Counted from the stretch's first letter, positions 46,906 to 57,240 are shown. The stretch: 64,000 nucleotides of DNA from Amorphophallus konjac (GCA_022559845.1 CM040128.1:268714698-268778697), one strand, 5' to 3'. Numbers and translations are program-made. Notes: generated by a model not told the origin, from the letters alone.

Positions 46906-47960
46906 GGTAGAAGTGTATTACCCAGGCATTCAAGGTCACCCTAGGTGTCCGTGCAACCCTCTCCTTCCCCACCAGGGCCAAATCTCTCCATATCTTCATC
47001 AAATATCTAAAGCAGTAGGGGAGAAGATATCTACCGGTCCCATCGAAGGCACTAAGATGCAGATCATCCAGAGACAACACCTCATAGGCCTGCCCACAAA
47101 TGGGAAGGCCCTGTGGAAGGCTTAGAGGTTTAAGAAGTCTCACCCTCAGCGGTGACGAAAGTGTTCCAACGGCAGTTGAATCTCTCGGCCAATGCCTGGA
47201 GCATCCCAGTGTGACAAGGATAAGAATATAAGGCCGTTGTCACCGCATGGCGGATCCCTGCTTCGTCCAACACTGTTTGGTAAACAACCAAGATCCCCCA
47301 CAACCATTCTGTAAGGCCTCGATGGTAGCAATGAGAAAGAATAACTGACCATCTACCAAACCAACCGGGAGCCTTCAATGCAAGTATCCTCTCCAACAAA
47401 CAGTCGTGGTCATAATCATCATGTGCAAAGGCCGCCCATGAAGGTGTTAAAAACATCTCATCCACTGTAGTATCTGCATTCTTGTGATGCCCTGATAAAT
47501 GCCAGATGACAGGTGATGAGGGTCCTACTCGGACTGTGAAGGTATCAAACTGACTGAAGTAGCTCAGGCTCTTGTGGTCGGGATATTGTCGTTGCCGAAT
47601 AAAGCCCTTTGGAAAACTTGGATAAGAAAAAGTACAGGTGCCTTGCATGCTGTCCCTCCCAAGCAATATGGCCCGCTCGAGACGGCACCTCTCCTCAGAC
47701 AAGAGAGGGTCATCATCCTCCATACCAGGAGGCACGAAACTCTGAACAAAGGGCAGAAGATGTCGGTCCAGTGGGAAGTGAGACGAATAGCCTCTTGATC
47801 TATCATATAGATAGATCCCCTGCCGCACCGCAATGCGGGAAATATCAACCATCCCCTCGTCCGGGTCGACATCTTCAATTGGGCCCTCAGCGACCCATGA
47901 AAGACCGCGGTCTACTGCGTCGAAGCTCTCAGAAGTGATGTTGCGTGGGGGAAAGGTGGC
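46906..47960 (-). pseudogene. Antisense PMD-like gene fragment of element E
   Basis: Minus strand from about 47950: DRGLSWVAEGPIEDVDPDEG, then a 240-residue open frame (47852-47130) with AVRQGIYLYDRSRGYSSHF, PPGMEDDDPLLSEERCRLE and MQGTCTFSYPSFPKGFIRQ, ending GIRHAVTTALYSYPCHTGM..NCRWNTFVTAEGETS. A stop follows, then a second frame (GLPICGQAYEVLSLDDLH, RYLMKIWRDLALVGKE, VTLNAWV). It is clearly homologous to the antisense gene of B (27078-28196) block by block. The remainder of the gene and its coiled-coil exons were removed with the deletion that shortened E. The long uninterrupted first exon is better kept than in B. Confidence 0.75.
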
Positions 47961-48192
47961 ATAGGCCTATCCGACCTCCACACATAATGATCGTCGAAAC
48001 CCCCAACTCTCGGCCTCCGGGAATGGTCTCCACCTCCACTTTGGCGAGCCACGTCTGCAGAAGCTGCAAAGCAAAAAGAGACATGAATCAAAAGGCGAAT
48101 TAAACATAAGGACAACAACAAAGCATTGAAACGCAGCCCTACAAGGTCTCATCATGTCAATAGACTCGGGACAAATAAAAAGTTACAAAAAG

Positions 48193-48237
48193 CACGGGTC
48201 ATCCGCCCCTGCCCTCGACCTTGACGGATGACCCGTG
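48193..48237. other. Perfect 13-bp stem, 19-nt loop hairpin beside the polypurine tract of E
   Basis: CACGGGTCATCCG (48193-48205) and CGGATGACCCGTG (48225-48237) are perfect reverse complements with 19 nt between them. The right arm abuts GGGGAGCATT and the 3' LTR. Confidence 0.7.
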
Positions 48238-48246
48238 GGGAGCATT
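48236..48246 (+). other. Polypurine tract of element E
   Basis: TGGGGAGCATT directly before the 3' LTR. Confidence 0.55.
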
Positions 48247-50353
48247 TGTTACACCTGTTATTTTTCTCGAAGGAATCGAGACACTCCCCTCGAGTTGGTC
48301 GAGGTTCAACATTCGGCGTACTGCCGCTCCATGGAATATTTCCACGCGTCGGGACTTTGTCGCCCGTGTTACTTCAATTATAAACCCCTCGCAGCAAACG
48401 AGACGGTTGAGAATCGAATTAAATCCACAACGATTGTGAGGGTCGTGTGGTTCCAAGCGAGCCCCGAGAGGCGAGAATTTTCTCCCTCGGATGTTCGGGG
48501 TGAATAAAGAAAACTCTTGTAACAAGGAGAGAGGGTATACACACCTCTGGGGAAGTTCAATACACGTGTATCACGTAGCTCGTACAAGCACAAATCCCTT
48601 TTTTCCCACCGATGGTGCGGGGAAGACGACAACGAACAAGAGGCACGTTTCCTCTCTTCTCCACGTGGTGTGCTACGAACAAGACTGCTAGAAAAAGCCC
48701 GAGAGGTAGGGTTTATGTAGGGAAGAGGACAGGGGGACCCGTTCGGGGTCAGACAAACCTGTGCGGGGTCGCCCGACCCGGGACGGCCAGTGCGCGGCCG
48801 GGGCAGACCCCCCCCCCCCCCCGGGGGTCACCCGACGCAAGCGGGACCCGCCCGGGGTCAAGCGACCCTGGTGGGCTCGCCCGGGGTCATTTGACCCCGG
48901 TGGGACCCGCCGGGGTCGAATGACCTTTGGCAGGTCCCGCGCGGGCCTGTCTGGGGTCATTTGACCATGGGTGGGGCCCCCGGGGTCATTTGACCACGCT
49001 GCCCCTTCTCTCTCGCTGAAGAAAAGAAAAAAGAGAAAAAAGTACCCTCCCAGGGTCATTTTCATCTCGTCCACCCTGTATGGGTTAAATCAACCTCAGT
49101 GACCCTCCAACTTCTATAAATAGCCCCCCGGAGGTCCAGAGAGAGATGGGCATCTGGATCTACACACACATACAAAGGGATGAGGAAACAAGCAACTGCG
49201 ACAAAAAGCTTTGTTCGTTGTTCGGCCCACTAAGGGTATGTGATGGCCCAGGCTTTTGTATTTATGCCCATGAGGGCTACGTTTGTAATTATGCTCCTCC
49301 GAGGCCATGTTGGTAATTTTCCATGCACCTGGGATGGCTAAATTATATAGTCCCCCCCCCACATAATGGGGAATTATAAAAATGCCCTTCCTGGGACTGC
49401 GAGAAAATTCAAGTCTTATTATTTGCAGTTTTACCCTGCAACCTTTTGTAATTGGGGCTATGCCCCTACGTCCCGCATTAGTGCGGAGATCTCTTATGTA
49501 CAATCGACAACTCACCGACAACCCTTGTACTCATATGAATCATAAATGCATTTAGCTGCTCCTTCATGTGTCGGTCGAGAAAAATTATAAGAGAACCCCA
49601 ATACTCGGGAAATTGTGTATATGCCCCTCTCTTTACGAATCAACGCACGTGCTTCTTCTATGAAGTCCATTGTTGCTCCTTTCGCTTAGAGATCTTGCTA
49701 GCTCAGTCTTGCACCAATGTGTCATCTCAGACCTAGATCTGCTTGTGGTGTGGTAAAATTACTAAAATACCCCTGTGACCTAGAAATCGCCTAGGAGCCT
49801 TCAAAATCCGTTGGAAATTGCCTCAGTGTCTTCGGAAGTCGGAGATCTTTCCATACTCTCTCTCCAACCTGAAAATTCCAAAAATACCCCTGGCCTGGTG
49901 GAATTACCAAAATACCCCTAAAAACCCAGAATTACCAAAATACCCCTGGAGTCCAAAAGGTCTCCCAACACTCAAAAAACGCCTTTAGCTTCTACAAAAT
50001 TGTAGTTATAGCCTCCAATTACAAGGTTTCTTTCCCAACCTGGTGGTCTTTGACGAAACCCTAATTTCTTCGGTGGTGAGTGAGAGGTAACTGTGAGCCG
50101 CGCAAGTGAGCCTGCCCTTAGTATCAGAACCTATGTAGGGGACCTTAAGATTTCTTTGACAGTTAAACAAAGATGTTCGGACATTAGGCCGATATAAATT
50201 AACACTAACTACGGTCAGTGGGGAAAGGTCGAACACTCAAACCCAAATCGTCTGATATGATGCGTAACCACGGAATAAGCCCTGCATAGGCTATTTATGC
50301 AGCCCCCTCTATGTGCAATCCTTGTAGTGATCTTTCCAAAAGACCACCACGCA
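48247..50353 (+). repeat. 3' LTR of element E
   Basis: U3 repeats of GGGGTCATTTGACCCCGGTGG (48740-49000), TATA 49115-49123, A-rich AATTACCAAAATACCCCTGG repeats (49740-49950) and the U5 block with a hairpin (50203-50220). The end is tentatively set before the TA microsatellite. Confidence 0.7.
50203..50220 (+). other. Conserved U5 hairpin, 3' LTR of E
   Basis: CACTAAC/GTCAGTG, one mismatch in a 7-bp stem. Confidence 0.55.
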
Positions 50354-50354
50354 C

Positions 50355-50381
50355 TATATATATATATATATATATATATAT
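50355..50381. repeat. (TA)n microsatellite
   Basis: About 13 TA units at the presumed end of element E. Confidence 0.9.
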
Positions 50382-51976
50382 CCATACATTGTAGGCTTAC
50401 TCTGTGATGCCAACAACGTCCAAAGGTAAAATGCAGAAATCATTTTTCCAAGACTCTGAGCAACATAAATACATAATTCCTTTCTAACTCAAGGTTCTCT
50501 GTTGTTTCCTTCAGCAGCTCCATCACATCCAGATGTCAAAGTCAGAGGAAAAGGAAGTGAAGAAGAACAAAAGGAAGAAGAAGAAGCATCCAATCCCCCC
50601 CCCACTCTCCAACAAGGATGAAGAGGAAGGGTGGAATTCTGAATGAATCAGTGATGGTTCAACCTGTCTCAATCAAACCAAGTGGTCTAGTTAGAGAAAG
50701 AAGCAATTTCTCCCTCCTCTCAGAAGGAGAGAAGGCTGATTTTCCTTTTTCTTATCATTCTCACTATTTTCCATTTTTTGAAATTATTCATTAACCAATA
50801 TGGAATCAGCCAGTCTCCACTTAATCAAACTGAACGAGTCAATCTGATCTGATCTAAATTACGACTGATCCTAGACCACTCAGGTATCTGAACATGTCAA
50901 CAGTCCTTGTAGGCAGCCTCCCTAAAGATCAGCTTGCACAGGATAGTTTCACACCAGAACATGGTAAGCATGATGAAGAAGAAGCACATCCCACAAGCAT
51001 GGGATTTCTATAAGCAACTCCCACTATTGGCGACTTGAGTTTCACACGATCTGTAATAAAAGAATACAAGCCTTCTCAAAATAAAAGAATACAAGCAACT
51101 TCAAAAATCCTAATGTAATAAAAGACCATAAAATTCTTAACAAAATACAAATATCCTAAAAAGCCAAAGACAGTCAACTAACAAAATTCTCTTTGTTAAA
51201 TAAATTGCCAAAGAGCAAGCCCCCCTCTTCTCTTTCTGTTCACCATCTCTTTATTTTTGACATAATCTCAGCAATCACAATGTCAAATTCAGTATTGTCA
51301 TTGTCAACTTCAACTCAGCATTGTCAATTTTGAAAAGTTAACTCAATGTTTGCATGTCACATGCCCAAATGCTGATGAGACATCTAATATGTTTATGTGA
51401 TGTGACACATGACTATTCTAGCAATGATTTCTTAAGCATAATCTACTTTATACATTTTAATTATTATAACAAAGATTCCGCAAGAAAATCATTGTCATTC
51501 GTCCAATTGCAGACAAAAAGGCTCTCAACAACATAGACTTGTTATGCCCAATTTGACCGAAACAACTGTAGACTTTGATAACTTTATAGACTCCCTTCAT
51601 GAAGCCCACGTGATGTGGTACAAACCACTTTCAAAGGAAAAAAAATGATGCCCACATGATGCTGTGGTGATGTATAAACAAAAATGCTATGTTTTATGGA
51701 ATCTGCATGATGACATGTATAACTCAGTGAATCATCGTGAAGAACAACACAAATGATGACATGTCTATTACAATTCCATCAGAAAATTCCACAAATGAGC
51801 AGTAATACTAAAAATAAGACATTTCATGGGTGAAAATATGGCATCATGGAATGTCTCAATTTCTCTTCCATAATCACATGTTCTCAACTGGAGACATAGC
51901 TCAAGCAGTTAATTCCTAAAAAGCATGAAAATGAATGAGGTCAAAATATATTAAATTAACCTCAAATTTAGTCTAC
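50382..51976. other. ESV1-like intron, unique part
   Basis: AT-rich, no element ends or exon recognised. Contains GAAGAAG-rich stretches (50540-50640) without a supported frame. Confidence 0.4.
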
Positions 51977-52058
51977 CTCCATTCATCTTGATAAAGGACC
52001 TCCTGCCATGTTTCCCACCATGAATCTCCCTCAGCATTTTTCCCCGACTTCTCAACAC
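51977..52058 (-). CDS. ESV1: ESV1-like exon (GDSWWETWQEVLYQDEW segment)
   Basis: An 82-nt exon on the minus strand, acceptor TTTACTTAG before 52058 and donor GTAGACT after 51977. It encodes VEKSGKNAEGDSWWETWQEV then LYQDEW, with split codons at both ends (xGT in, AG|T out) that fit the 37509-37586 exon. The E-G-D-x-W-W-E-T-W-Q-E-V-L motif precedes NLARIERSAQKQ in plant ESV1. Upstream exons (transit peptide and N-terminal part) were not found to the right, where a hAT element and an assembly gap intervene. Confidence 0.85.
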
Positions 52059-53439
52059 CTAAGTAAATCAAGTTTGGACAAAAAAGAATCATAAAGAAAC
52101 AGAAAGCAATGAATGTCTTACATGAACCAGATATTATAGATGAAGGATACCAAATTTCAATCATATTCTAGCGTCAGTCCTAGAGGCCACAACAAACTTT
52201 TGTCACTGCCATCAACAGATAAAAATAAGCACGAAAGGGAACTTACATATTTTTTGGTAGTAGAACACCAAGTAATAAATCAGTTTACTGTTACCACATA
52301 TCAGAAACATAAGATCTTCTGGATAGTATTACCTCATACAAAATGTTCTGTCTCTTCATGGCATTATGCAAATTCTTAATACTGCAGATACAGGAATAAG
52401 AGAATAGATACATGATATTTTACTTGTTATGTCCCAGTGGACAAAAACACAGACTTTGCATGTGAAATTCATATAGATCAATTCCACCAGTATACACCCC
52501 ATTTTCCATCAAAGAAAAGACCGCATGACATTAGCTTTATTCTGATAAAATAGCAGCGGTATACCCACCCTTTATCTGAAAAATAATAATAATCTTTCCT
52601 TGTGATAGATAGTTGAGCTGAGGAGGAAAGGCCATAATAAAGCCACAGTGAGTACTATACATAACTGGGTCAGGTTCCCAAAACCAACATGTGAATCCAA
52701 ACAGACGCAAAATCCTCGGCTTGTAAGACGAGAGTTTTAGTAAACCAAATTTTTAGGCGATTACCAGTTAACTCATAATCTGGATAAATTGAAAACCCTA
52801 GGACAGAACACTTGCTTTTCAAGATATTTGACCAAGTAATCCGAAGATTTAGGAAGCCACAATGCCATGAGGAAATTGATGCTACGATTGGTACTAAAAG
52901 CTTCCCCAAAAACTATCTCACAGAAAGATGCACGATCACACATTTGATTTTGGATAACCAACAGTTAGTTTTAAATATTATTCATGTGTCATGATTCATG
53001 TTACACATCAAAAGGACGGAAAACAGGAAGCAAAAATTACAAAACAAAAATGGCCAAATTACTGAACTAATTCAAGTGAAAAACATGCCAACATAGTTCA
53101 TCACTTAATTGAAGAAAATTTTGCTTGTCAAGAGCCAAATTGAACTGTACAACCAAACAGAAAACAAGGACAAACGAGTTGGTGGATCGCATACCAAATT
53201 TAGTAAGTGAACTTGACTTCTAGAAGGATAGTTTCGTTCTTTCTTGTTTAAAATGCATCCCTTCCAAGATCTTAGCCAAAATTCCAAGATATCACCTCAA
53301 GGCAATACAAATATGCACACAAATCACATGAATAAGACATGACCAACCACTAGAAAATAAATTTTTGACATCAGTCATGTGTGATGTTTAAAATTGTGAT
53401 TTACCTAAGATGATTAGTCAAAAGAAAGAGAGATTCAAC
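52059..53439. other. Unassigned, probably ESV1-like intron
   Basis: AT-rich. No frame with recognisable features. Ends where ACCGAAAC-rich hAT sequence begins. Confidence 0.35.
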
Positions 53440-53934
53440 TCATGGTTGACAGTTTCGGCCGAAACCGATACGTTTCAGCCAAAACATATCGGTTTCGGAC
53501 CTAACCGAAACGAAACAGGGCTTACTCACTGTAGCAGGTCTGAAACTTTAAAAATATATATTTATTGTTTCGGGCGAAACCGAATCCGGTTTCGCCCAAT
53601 TTCAGGTGTTTCGGCCCTATACTGCCTGAAACCGGACATGAACTCCCCTCTTAAGGGGAGTTCAGAACCGCCACACCCCTCAAATCTAAGGTCTGAGGGG
53701 TGCTGCCACCAGGGGAGGTGAAGGAGGGGTAGGGGAGAGCTTGGGAGGGACTTTTGCTGTCGGGAGGAGAGTTTGCCGACGCCGCCGCCATTTCTTGCTG
53801 TTTAGAGTGCGTAGCTACCGCCGCCGTCGTTTGAAGCTTCCGTGCAAAGATTCCTCAAGGAGGATGTAAGTTTTTGTATTTTTTTTCTTTCATTGATAGT
53901 TTTCTTGTTGTAGGTAAGGTTACGTTAGATTCTA

Positions 53935-54390
53935 TTAGTTTTTATACGTAAATTATGGTAAATCTCCAAATTAAGATGTAATTAGCAATTTAAATTTGAG
54001 ACTTTTGTCTAATTAGATAAGTTTAGCGTCAATTGAAGCTTAATTAAGTTTCATTGAATGCTTTAGGGTGGGAGCATGCTACAAATTGTATTACACGTCA
54101 TGTAATTAGGGTAAATCCCCAAATTAGGGCATAATTAACAATTTAAATTTAGGGGTTTTGTCTAATTAAATAAGTTTAGCGTCAATTGAAGCTCAATTAA
54201 GTTTCATTGAATACTTTAGGACAGGAGCATGTTGGTAATTGTATTTAATGAAGGGTAATTAAGTAAAATCCCAAATGTGACCCTAATTAGCTGTTAATAA
54301 TTGGGACTTTTGTCTAACTATCTCAATTCAGCGTAATTTGAAGCTCAATTATGCTTCATTGTATTTTTTCATTGTACTTACAACCATTTA
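53935..54390 (+). repeat. ~153-bp tandem repeat, 3 copies, in the hAT leader
   Basis: GTTTAGCGTCAATTGAAGC recurs at 54021 and 54174 and, diverged, at about 54326, spacing 153 and 152. Each unit also has ACTTTTGTCTAATTA and TTTCATTGAAT. Probably an intron or leader of the transposase gene. Confidence 0.7.
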
Positions 54391-54399
54391 TCTTTGATT

Positions 54400-54805
54400 G
54401 TCTTAATACAGCATCATGGCTAGACGTGAATAAAGTCAAGAGCATCAAAGGCAGGAGCATCCGGGGTGGACCCACCTCACGTTACTTGAGACTGAAAGAA
54501 GAAAAGTCAAATGTAATTATTATGGTAAAGAGATACATGGCGGAATTACTAAAGGAAAGTAGCATTTGGCAGCAATAAGAGAAAAGGTAAAGCAATGCGA
54601 CAGATGTCCCCAACAGGTGGTAGAGGATATACGCCAATGCCTTCTGGGCAAAAAAGACAGGATGCAACGAAGGGCTGAAGATCAAGCTGAAATTTCTGAA
54701 GAAATTTCAGGCAGAGTAAGTAAAAGAGGAAGAAGGGATGATGATGATGGGGAAAGCACTGAGGATTCAGATCCAGAGCTGACCAAAGCAATAGAGCGTG
54801 AATAA
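54400..54805 (+). pseudogene. hAT transposase N-terminus with BED-type zinc finger
   Basis: Shifted frames give RGGPTSRYLRL, then CNYYGKEIHGGITKGK (Cys-x-x-Tyr-Gly-Lys), HLAAIREKVKQCDRCPQQVV and an Asp/Glu-rich tail (DDDDGESTEDSDPE). This follows the CxYCGKxxxGGIxRxKxHLAxxxGxVxxCxxxP pattern of plant BED-finger hAT transposases, the DNA-binding head. The second finger Cys is Tyr and frameshifts interrupt it, so it is inactive. Confidence 0.75.
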
Positions 54806-55089
54806 GCGGCTAGAAGGAAGGGAAAAGAACCGATAGATTCAAGGACCTACTCTAGTACAACTAGTGTAGCATGACGTCCTGACACTAGTGTAGCCCCGCA
54901 GAGAGTAGGCCCCATAGATAGCCATCTGCACATAAGGCAAAGTGCTACACAACCAAAAATCAAGCAAACATTGAGAGGGGTCAAAAAATCAGATGAAGCT
55001 GCAGGGCATGTATTTAAAAGTATTTGCAAATAATTTTTCCATGCAAATATGCCTACACATGCAGTTGAATATGAATATTGACAGCCTAT

Positions 55090-56560
55090 GATTGATGCCA
55101 TAGCAGATGCTAACCCTAGCTTGAAGCATGGATGGCAGTTTCAGCCGAAACGTATCGGTTTCGGACCGAAACGATCTGAAACTAACAGGCCAAAACCGAG
55201 CAAAATCGGACGCCCTGCAGTTGACAAAAAAATAATATTTTATTTGATTTTGGGCCGAAACCGAAACTGAAACCGAAATGGTTTCAGTTTCGAACCCGAC
55301 CGAAACCGAAACCGAAACTGGCTTCTATGGCTTGAAGGCCCCGTCACGTCAAGACGTATATGGGAGTGGCCTTGAGAGAGAGGTTGAGGAGCTTCATCAG
55401 TGGGTTGAAAGTTTCAAGCATATCTGGATGAAGTGAGGATGCACCATTATGTGTGATGGCTGGATTGGTACTACGAAGAAGTCCATGATCAACTTTCTGG
55501 TTTATTGCATCGAATGATGCATCAACTTATGAAAAGAAAGCAAATTAATTGTTTCATTTGATGGATGACATAGTAGAACAAATTGGAGAGGAACATGTTG
55601 TGCAAGTAGTCACCAATAATGAAACCAGTTACAAAACTACAAGGAGGAAGTTGATGCAGAAGCGCAAGCATTTATATTAACTCTCATGTGCAGCACATTG
55701 TCTGAACTTGATACTTAAAGACATTGGGAAAGAAAAAATTGTGAAGAAGACAATTGAGAGGGCACAGAAAATCACTCAATACATTTATGGCCATCCTAGG
55801 ATCTTGACTATGTTCAGAGAGCATGCAAGTGAGGGCCGAGATATCATCCGTACAAGGCCAACAAAGTTTGCTTCGAATTTCATTTCTTTGGAGTCCTTGC
55901 ACAGGTATAAGAATGTGCTCAAATCTTTCAAGTAGCACAATTCCATGTGAGATTATATAGACAAATCCAATGTTGATGCTCAGATAGATTATTTAGATGT
56001 GTGCCACATCGTGGAAGATAGTAAATTTTGGAACAGGGTCTCACGTTACATGAAAATAGTCACACCTCTCGTGAAGGTCCTAAGAATGGTAGATGACGAT
56101 GAGAAGAATGATATGGGATATCTATACAAGGCCATGAACCGTGTCAAATTAGATTTGTAGAAATCCCTACCCAGAGAGTATGCAAAGTGGTGGAAAATTG
56201 TTGACAACAAATGGGATAACACATTACACCATGAATTACATGCAGCTGGTGAGTAATTACTTGTACTGATATAAAGTTTATTATTTTTTAGGTTAATTTA
56301 TATTTTATATTTAGTTAATTATACACAAATACAGATTATTTTCTCAACCCTCGATTTATATACAATGTCAATGCAAATGTTGATCGTGAGGAGCTTTAAG
56401 GCACCTTAACAGTCATTGGTCATTTATCGAGGACACCAGAAAAGAGGCTTCAGGCCAAGCTATAGGTTGGCCTCTATCGATTTTATCAATAAGAGGAAAA
56501 GAACTTACTTAATTACTTATGTTAATTGTTACTTTATCCTTATAGATGGACAGTTATAGA
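55090..56560 (+). pseudogene. hAT transposase body (DUF659 and RNase H-like core), broken
   Basis: Across several frames: MIDAIADANPSLKHG, a foreign 196-bp insert, then GFYGLKAPSRQDVYG, CTIMCDGWIGTTKKSMINFL, GEEHVVQVVTNNETSY, SCAAHCLNLILKDIGKEKIV, TIERAQKITQYIYGH and TKFASNFISLESLHRYKNVL, then VDDDEKNDMGYLYKAMNRVK. These are the ordered blocks of DUF659 and the hAT core (C-AAH-L motif, DGW). In-frame stops at about 55436 and 55933 and frameshifts make it inactive. The C-terminal dimerisation part would lie beyond or in the gap. Confidence 0.8.
55131..55326. mobile_element. Small ACCGAAAC-rich insert inside the transposase gene
   Basis: A 196-bp stretch begins GGCAGTTTCAGCCGAAACG and ends with CCGAAACCGAAACTGGC. 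Ends read inward are similar (GGCAGTTTC and GCCAGTTTC). It interrupts the transposase between SLKHG and FYGLK and uses the same word as the ends of the host element, so it looks like a tiny relative that jumped into it. The 8-bp duplication was not resolved. Confidence 0.5.
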
Positions 56561-56672
56561 TTAAAGACTGTGACATATTCTGACTCACAATTACAATACG
56601 TTGTGGCAAGAGTGAGTCCAAGTATACTAAATCTTTGTGCTTAAATTGAGTCAATATGTATTACTACATCAT

Positions 56673-56772
56673 NNNNNNNNNNNNNNNNNNNNNNNNNNNN
56701 NNNNNNNNNNNNNNNNNNNNNNNNNNNNNNNNNNNNNNNNNNNNNNNNNNNNNNNNNNNNNNNNNNNNNNNN
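56673..56772. other. Assembly gap (100 N)
   Basis: Exactly 100 N. True distance and even adjacency of the two sides are unknown. Confidence 0.98.
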
Positions 56773-56900
56773 TCTGTACGCGCTACTACCAACTCCCACA
56801 AAATTTGCGATTTCATCACAACCTACACATACAAGGAATGGGGGTGAGGTTTGGTCACAAGAAAGGAAGAAAAAATGAGAAAAGGGCAAGAAAACTTGGC

Positions 56901-57240
56901 TTACGAGTTGTGATTGGGCCCTTTCGCTGAAGTGCCCTTCAAGGTCTGAAAGCCTCCTAGAACTACTACCACTGGACCTGCTTCTCTTCGAGGAATGGGA
57001 AGATTCGCCCTCCATTCAACTCTCAGAATTTTGAACTCCTCCTCTCCCGTAAGGACTTGTGCTCCTCGAGTTATTCCTCGATATACCTGGGAAGATAAAA
57101 GGGACAAGAATTTATAGAAATGGAAGGAGTACGAGCCAAGATTACCTCCATCACCTGTCGATGATAGTCCTCGCAATAAGACACCGGCCAAGCGGCCCCA
57201 TGTGTCGCTTCACCGCTCGCACAGGGTGATTGACTGGACA
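56901..57240 (-). CDS. Possible terminal exons of an unknown minus-strand gene
   Basis: Minus-strand frame ATHGAAWPVSYCEDYHRQVME (exon end at 57146), donor GTAATCTT, a 59-bp intron, acceptor TTCCCAG, then VYRGITRGAQ..GTSAKGPNHNS and stop at 56901 (exon 56901-57086). Phases agree (0/0). Upstream the frame meets a stop near 57280 unless another exon precedes. No family recognised. It sits directly downstream of G2 and has the same direction. Confidence 0.3.

Larger units (their letters stand above)
45967..50353 (+). mobile_element. Element E: shrunken Tat-type element (two LTRs around an antisense PMD fragment)
   Basis: A 5' LTR fragment (45967-46905, start TGTTGCACCC) and a 3' LTR (48247 to about 50353, start TGTTACACC) share long stretches: TTATTTTTCTCGAAGGAATC, CTCCCCTCGAGTTGGTCG, both TATA boxes and the GC-rich U3. 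Between them only antisense PMD-like sequence remains, with a hairpin and polypurine tract before the 3' LTR. The 5' LTR loses its U5 at about 46905, so one deletion removed U5, leader, gag and pol. ACATC precedes the 5' LTR. No copy was found after the 3' LTR, whose end lies next to a TA microsatellite. It is inserted in the large ESV1-like intron. Confidence 0.78.
53440..56672 (+). mobile_element. hAT element (copy 2), autonomous type, degraded, cut by assembly gap
   Basis: The left end (53448-53640) is rich in GTTTCGG/CCGAAAC words. It is followed by a GC-rich leader (53640-53870), an AT-rich region with tandem repeats, a BED-finger exon and a DUF659-type transposase body, running into 100 N at 56673. 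56611-56672 matches the reverse complement of 4200-4262 in copy 1. Its right terminus is not visible. Confidence 0.7.

Noticed and set aside
50355..50381. Target duplication of element E after its 3' LTR
   Set aside because: ACATC precedes the 5' LTR, but nearby right-flank candidates (ACATT, ACATA) do not match exactly and the LTR end is uncertain, so none is claimed.
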